DNA of 47,360 nucleotides from an uncultured Bacteroidales bacterium (GTDB taxonomy: Bacteria > Bacteroidota > Bacteroidia > Bacteroidales > Paludibacteraceae). The notes beneath the pieces were generated by a model. It was not told where the DNA came from, ran no database searches, and saw only the letters and a list, made by a program, of their open reading frames with translations. The stretch lies in the NCBI GenBank assembly GCA_946626605.1, contig CAMOUL010000016.1, forward strand, positions 1 through 47,360. The letters are read 5' to 3'. The position numbers and the translations under genes are program-made. Of the stretch, positions 44,142-47,360 are shown piece after piece. The stretch's first letter is position 1; the number at the start of each line of letters is the position of its first letter.

Positions 44142-44492
44142 GTGATTCAGTTTGTTCGGAAATATGCCTATGTGATCGTGCTTGTATTAATGAGCGCTTT
44201 TGCGGCATGTCTGATAGCGGACGAATGGAGCGATATGCAACATGCTTGGCAGGATTTGCAGATCGAAGCCACGGCTGAAATAGAGGTCGAAGATTTCGAA
44301 TGGGATGAGTTTGGCGGGGACAATGGAATCTGTAGAACAACTCTACCCATATTTGAATCGTTTGATTGTCAATTATCAACTATCAACTGTCAATTATCAA
44401 CTCCTTTCACCTCCGACAAACAGCGTCTCGGTTTAGTGCGTCGCTATGCCCCGCGAAAAGCTATTTTACGCCATAACTATGCCCGGACATAA
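44142..44492 (+). CDS. Small membrane-anchored protein, unknown
   Basis: About 116 residues from GTG 44142, with an N-terminal hydrophobic helix (YAYVIVLVLMSAFAACLIA) and an acidic stretch (EIEVEDFEWDEFGGD). I recognise no family. The annotated-style ATG at 44115 lies upstream of the promoter and is excluded; an ATG at 44190 would remove most of the helix. The segment DCQLSTINCQLST is encoded by a 7-bp array. The gene is bounded by its own promoter and terminator, so it is a single-gene unit. The start is uncertain. Confidence 0.6.
   Translation: MIQFVRKYAYVIVLVLMSAFAACLIADEWSDMQHAWQDLQIEATAEIEVEDFEWDEFGGDNGICRTTLPIFESFDCQLSTINCQLSTPFTSDKQRLGLVRRYAPRKAILRHNYART
44367..44401. repeat. 7-bp tandem array inside the small protein gene
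   Basis: Units TGTCAAT, TATCAAC, TATCAAC, TGTCAAT, TATCAAC, in the stop-free orientation. Confidence 0.9.
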
Positions 44493-44497
44493 ACTAT

Positions 44498-44535
44498 AAC
44501 GGTATGAACTCATGTGAGTTTGTACCGTTTTTTAT
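44498..44535 (+). terminator. Intrinsic terminator
   Basis: AACGGTATGAACTCA (44498-44512) pairs with TGAGTTTGTACCGTT (44515-44529) at 13 of 15 positions, followed by a T-rich run. It starts 5 nt after the stop at 44492. Confidence 0.9.
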
Positions 44536-44555
44536 TATAAAATCACAAATAACAT

Positions 44556-46229
44556 ATGGATATTATCAGTATTTTAACAGCTCTTTTGACGCTCACGGCA
44601 GGTATCGGAGTCTTCCTGGTGGCCTGCACGATGATGAGTAGCAATCTTGAGTCGGCGGCTTCAAGGCGGCTCAAACAACTCTTCTCGCACACCGGCAACA
44701 ACAAACTGGTCGGCGTCGGTATCGGAACGCTTGGAACGGCGGCTATCCAGTCCAGTGGAGCCGTAACAGTCATGGTTATCGGTTTCGTGAACGTGGGAAT
44801 CATGTCCCTCACGCAAGCCGCCACCATCATCTACGGCGCGAATATCGGAACAACCGTCACGGCGCAATTAGTGGCACTCGGTCTATCGGGTTCGAACAGC
44901 ATCTCCACAACCGTCATCTTCGCGGCTTTCGCAGGTATCGGAGCGTTTATGATGCTCTTCTCCAAAAGCGATGCGTGGAAGAAAACAGGCGGTATCCTCA
45001 CGGGTTTCGGTATGCTCTTTGTCGGTCTGAGTATGATGGCGAACGCGATGGATGAGTTCGCGGCACTCGATTCCGTCAAACTCTTCCTTGCCTCTATCCG
45101 TAACCCGCTGTTATTGGTTCTTTTGGGTGCTATCATTACCGCCATCATCCAGTCTTCGTCCGTCATGACGTCCATCGCAATCACGATGGCTGTCACGGGG
45201 CTTATCTCGCTCGACCAAGGTATCTACCTCACGATGGGAAGTAACATCGGTTCGTGCGTCGTGGCGATTATTGCCGGTCTCACCAGCGGCGTAGCCGCCA
45301 AACGGACGGCGATGATTCACCTCATTTTCAATATCTTGGGCGTTGTACTATTCCTATGCGCAGGAGGTCTGATCAAACTCACCACCGGCGGCACATATAG
45401 CTTTGGAATCCTCTTCGAGCGTTTCTTCCACACGCCGCAACTCCAGCTGGCTATGTTCCACACGGTCTTCAATGTCACGACCATGTTAGTTGCCCTTCCG
45501 CTTACCAACGCGCTCGTCAACCTCGCCTGCCGTATCATCAAAGACCAGCCTGCACAGCAGACCGACGAACCCCATCTCTATTTCCTTGACCCGCAGATGT
45601 TACGCACGCCGGTAGTTGCTATCCGCCAGCTCAAAGAGGAAATCGAGAACATGTCGCAAATGGCGTTGCAGAACTACCAGCGCGCCATCCGGGACGTCAC
45701 AACATTAGACGATTCCGAACGCGATGAGTTCAACCGCACGGAGCGCCAACTCAACTATCTCAACCGCGAATTAGTCCACTATGCTTTGCTGCTCTCTAAT
45801 AGCCAACTTAGCGAGTTCGACCACCAATATCTCGTCTCCACTATCCGCACGGTCAGCGACTTGGAGCGTATCGGCGACTACGCGAAGAACATCGTAGAGT
45901 ACGCCGACAGTTTGCGCCAACAGGAGGTACGTTTCTCCGATTACGCGCTCAAGGAGATCGACCAGATGAACCACCTCATCGCCCAGCTCCACGAAGCCAC
46001 CATGCAGGCGTACCATAAAATGGACATGTCCGCGCTCGGGCGTGCGAACCAGATAGAGGATGAGATAGACCAGCTGACCGACGAGATGGAGCGCAATCAT
46101 ATCCAGCGGCTCTCGTTGGGTATCTGCAAACCGCAAGCCGGAACCGAGTATATCTCCCTTGCACAGAACTCCGAACGTGTTGCCGACCACCTCATCAATG
46201 TGGCGAAAACCATTCGGGACTTACAATAA
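44556..46229 (+). CDS. Na/Pi cotransporter with PhoU-like domain
   Basis: Sodium-dependent phosphate transporter of the NptA/PNaS family, 557 residues. Inverted repeats carry the paired QSSGAVTVMVIG / GANIGTTVTAQ and QSSSVMTSIAI / GSNIGSCVVAI motifs. About 8-9 transmembrane segments (residues 1-330) precede a PhoU-like helical domain (about 345-557). The gene follows the terminator at 44498-44535 with no obvious promoter of the standard type in the 20-bp gap, so partial read-through is likely. Confidence 0.93.
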   Translation: MDIISILTALLTLTAGIGVFLVACTMMSSNLESAASRRLKQLFSHTGNNKLVGVGIGTLGTAAIQSSGAVTVMVIGFVNVGIMSLTQAATIIYGANIGTTVTAQLVALGLSGSNSISTTVIFAAFAGIGAFMMLFSKSDAWKKTGGILTGFGMLFVGLSMMANAMDEFAALDSVKLFLASIRNPLLLVLLGAIITAIIQSSSVMTSIAITMAVTGLISLDQGIYLTMGSNIGSCVVAIIAGLTSGVAAKRTAMIHLIFNILGVVLFLCAGGLIKLTTGGTYSFGILFERFFHTPQLQLAMFHTVFNVTTMLVALPLTNALVNLACRIIKDQPAQQTDEPHLYFLDPQMLRTPVVAIRQLKEEIENMSQMALQNYQRAIRDVTTLDDSERDEFNRTERQLNYLNRELVHYALLLSNSQLSEFDHQYLVSTIRTVSDLERIGDYAKNIVEYADSLRQQEVRFSDYALKEIDQMNHLIAQLHEATMQAYHKMDMSALGRANQIEDEIDQLTDEMERNHIQRLSLGICKPQAGTEYISLAQNSERVADHLINVAKTIRDLQ

Positions 46230-46231
46230 AT

Positions 46232-46255
46232 AACAGTTTAACCCTTTAACAGTTT
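46232..46255. repeat. 8-bp tandem array before the PepSY-like gene
   Basis: Units AACAGTTT, AACCCTTT, AACAGTTT end exactly 6 nt before the next ATG (46262). Confidence 0.8.
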
Positions 46256-46261
46256 ATCATT

Positions 46262-46693
46262 ATGAAAAATTATTTTTCTGTAGTGCTTATCGCACTCTGC
46301 AGCCTGACGGCTTGCGCAAAAGAACAAGTGATCACTTTCGACCAAGTACCGGAACCGGCAAAAGCCATCGTAGCTGCGCATTTTGACGCCTCCCAAATCG
46401 CTTATGTTACGTTGGACAGAGGCTTGCTGGACGCAGAGTACGATGTTAAGTTTAACGATGGTCGTTCTTTGGAATTCAACAAGGCGGGCGAACTTACCAA
46501 AGTGGATTGCAAGCAGACCGAAGTGCCTTCTGCCCTCATTCCAGAGTTGGTACGTCAATATGTGAAAGCCAATTTCCCCAACGCCTTCATTACCGAGTGG
46601 GGCAAAGACGACCGCCGTTGGAAAGCCGAACTCAATTCCGGTCTCGACCTCGAGTTCAACAGCAATTATGAGTTTGTCCGCATAGACGACTAA
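46262..46693 (+). CDS. PepSY-like (DUF2874) lipoprotein
   Basis: 143-residue exported protein, with signal MKNYFSVVLIALCSLTAC and a lipobox-like LTAC. Two PepSY-like repeats are evident (PEPAKAIVAAHFDASQIAYV ... EYDVKFNDGRSLEFNKAGEL, and IPELVRQYVKANFPNAFITEW ... KAELNSGLDLEFNSNYEF). Such proteins are common in gut Bacteroidales and are thought to bind peptides or inhibit proteases; the role here is unknown. Confidence 0.88.
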   Translation: MKNYFSVVLIALCSLTACAKEQVITFDQVPEPAKAIVAAHFDASQIAYVTLDRGLLDAEYDVKFNDGRSLEFNKAGELTKVDCKQTEVPSALIPELVRQYVKANFPNAFITEWGKDDRRWKAELNSGLDLEFNSNYEFVRIDD

Positions 46694-46725
46694 GTGGATT
46701 TTGCCATAGTTTTTCGCCCAAATAC

Positions 46726-46756
46726 TTGCATGTTTCCGAAAAAAGTTGTAATTTTG
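46726..46756 (+). promoter_or_regulatory. Promoter of the right-end small genes
   Basis: TTG (46726-46728), 20 nt, TAATTTTG (46749-46756); start near 46763 and ATG at 46771. Excludes the longer frame that begins at 46726. Confidence 0.87.
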
Positions 46757-46770
46757 CACTCGCTTTTGAG

Positions 46771-47169
46771 ATGAAACGATTTTGGTACATATTGTTGATC
46801 TTGGTGAGCATCGGCGTTCAGTGGTTTGAGCCGATGGATAAGCCCACTGCGAAGCCGGTTCAAACGTCCGGTTGCGCAGTGCAACAAACCGACCATCACA
46901 CGCTTGTGGGGATACAAGGCGAACCCTTGACCCTTGCCAACAGTGGTTCGAACATAACCACCTCTGTACCCACCCATTTCAGTGCAAACACCGAGCGCAC
47001 GCCTTTCGGCAAGAACAGAACCCGAACGGCTTTCTTGCGCAAAATGATTCATCATTACCAACCTGTTTTTATTGTTTTTCGCGGTCAGGAACGGCTTGAG
47101 ACAAGTCCTTTCTGTTCGTCTGCCGGGAGCACGTACTATGTGTACTTCCTCCGGCGCATTTTGTGTTGA
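46771..47169 (+). CDS. Small exported or membrane protein, unknown
   Basis: 132 residues. A leader helix (FWYILLILVSIGVQWF) is followed by a polar region and a Cys-containing tail (SPFCSSAGSTYYVYFLRRILC). I do not recognise the family. The start at 46771 follows the promoter at 46726-46756. It is 62 nt upstream of a 27-residue membrane peptide, probably on the same transcript and perhaps the first genes of a transport operon beyond the window. Confidence 0.65.
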   Translation: MKRFWYILLILVSIGVQWFEPMDKPTAKPVQTSGCAVQQTDHHTLVGIQGEPLTLANSGSNITTSVPTHFSANTERTPFGKNRTRTAFLRKMIHHYQPVFIVFRGQERLETSPFCSSAGSTYYVYFLRRILC

Positions 47170-47231
47170 CTTTCAGCGAAATAACTGAATATTAACAACA
47201 CAAATTGAAACAATTTAAACAAGGAAATATT

Positions 47232-47315
47232 ATGGACACCACAACAATTATTGTCGGCATCGTATTACTTGCCGCCTTTGTAGTGCCGGTTATCTGGCTA
47301 AACCACAAAAAGTAA
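47232..47315 (+). CDS. 27-residue single-helix membrane peptide
   Basis: A complete ORF too short for normal gene calling: ATG 47232, TAA 47313-47315. It reads as a polar start (MDTTT), one hydrophobic helix (IIVGIVLLAAFVVPVIW) and a basic end (LNHKK), typical of a transporter-associated small protein. AAGGAAATATT just before the ATG is a purine-rich initiation region. I cannot name a homologue. Confidence 0.65.
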   Translation: MDTTTIIVGIVLLAAFVVPVIWLNHKK

Positions 47316-47360
47316 CTTAATCACACAAAATTAAACCTCGACCGCCTAAAAAACGGCCGA

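Noticed and set aside
46726..46770. Upstream extension of the right-end small protein
   Set aside because: It would start inside the -33 element, before the predicted transcription start.

Overview
The window is chromosomal DNA from a member of the Bacteroidota, most likely Bacteroidales. Three things point there: a complete Bat aerotolerance locus, the type IX secretion genes porU and porV, and ten or so promoters of the Bacteroides type (TTG, 20 nt, TAnnTTTG). Almost every open stretch is a housekeeping or envelope gene. I see no rRNA, tRNA, CRISPR, prophage, insertion sequence or recognisable defence island.

Layout. 1-8676 (+): moxR (cut by the left edge), a DUF58 gene, a short BatD-like membrane protein, batA, batB, batC, batD and batE. 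8615-14316 (-): rimP, nusA, infB and a Ser/Thr/Arg-rich lipoprotein whose 3' end overlaps batE. 14465-15289 (-): an acetyltransferase with an unusual N-terminal extension, transcribed divergently from 15429-22240 (+): a secreted protein, a 2-hydroxyacid dehydrogenase, a small lipoprotein, pepT, gcvT, a patatin-like hydrolase and a TetR regulator. 22310-25911 (+): two acyl-CoA synthetase paralogues, the first with a good TetR-type operator at its promoter. 25937-30714 (+): lptD, a SlyD-type prolyl isomerase and der. 30802-37310 (+): a degenerate FAH-family protein, porU, porV, ispF, a small secreted protein and aroK. 37290-39851 (-): a DUF349 coiled-coil protein, ftsE and a SufE-like gene. 40166-43945 (+): overlapping genes for an iron alcohol dehydrogenase, an aldehyde dehydrogenase, a HlyIII-type membrane protein and a Nudix hydrolase. 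44142-47315 (+): a small membrane-anchored protein with its own terminator, a Na/Pi cotransporter, a PepSY-like protein, an unknown small protein and a 27-residue membrane peptide.

The most unusual content is not a gene cluster but a layer of short repeats over the genes. (1) About twenty arrays of degenerate 7-, 8- or 9-bp tandem units, different in sequence at every site, sit mostly across stop/start junctions or just before a start codon; three end exactly 6 nt before the ATG. Others lie inside genes in a stop-free reading and encode odd peptide linkers. (2) Three copies of a C-rich/G-rich hairpin element lie in the bat operon, one in frame within the DUF58 gene, one at a C-terminus and one intergenic, with two diverged relatives in pepT and lptD. 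(3) An AT-rich 321-bp region between moxR and the DUF58 gene is symmetric about position 1042 and contains two 123-bp inverted-repeat units. (4) A promoter-bearing stretch upstream of the DUF349 gene is duplicated 142 bp away, with a decayed -7 box in one copy.
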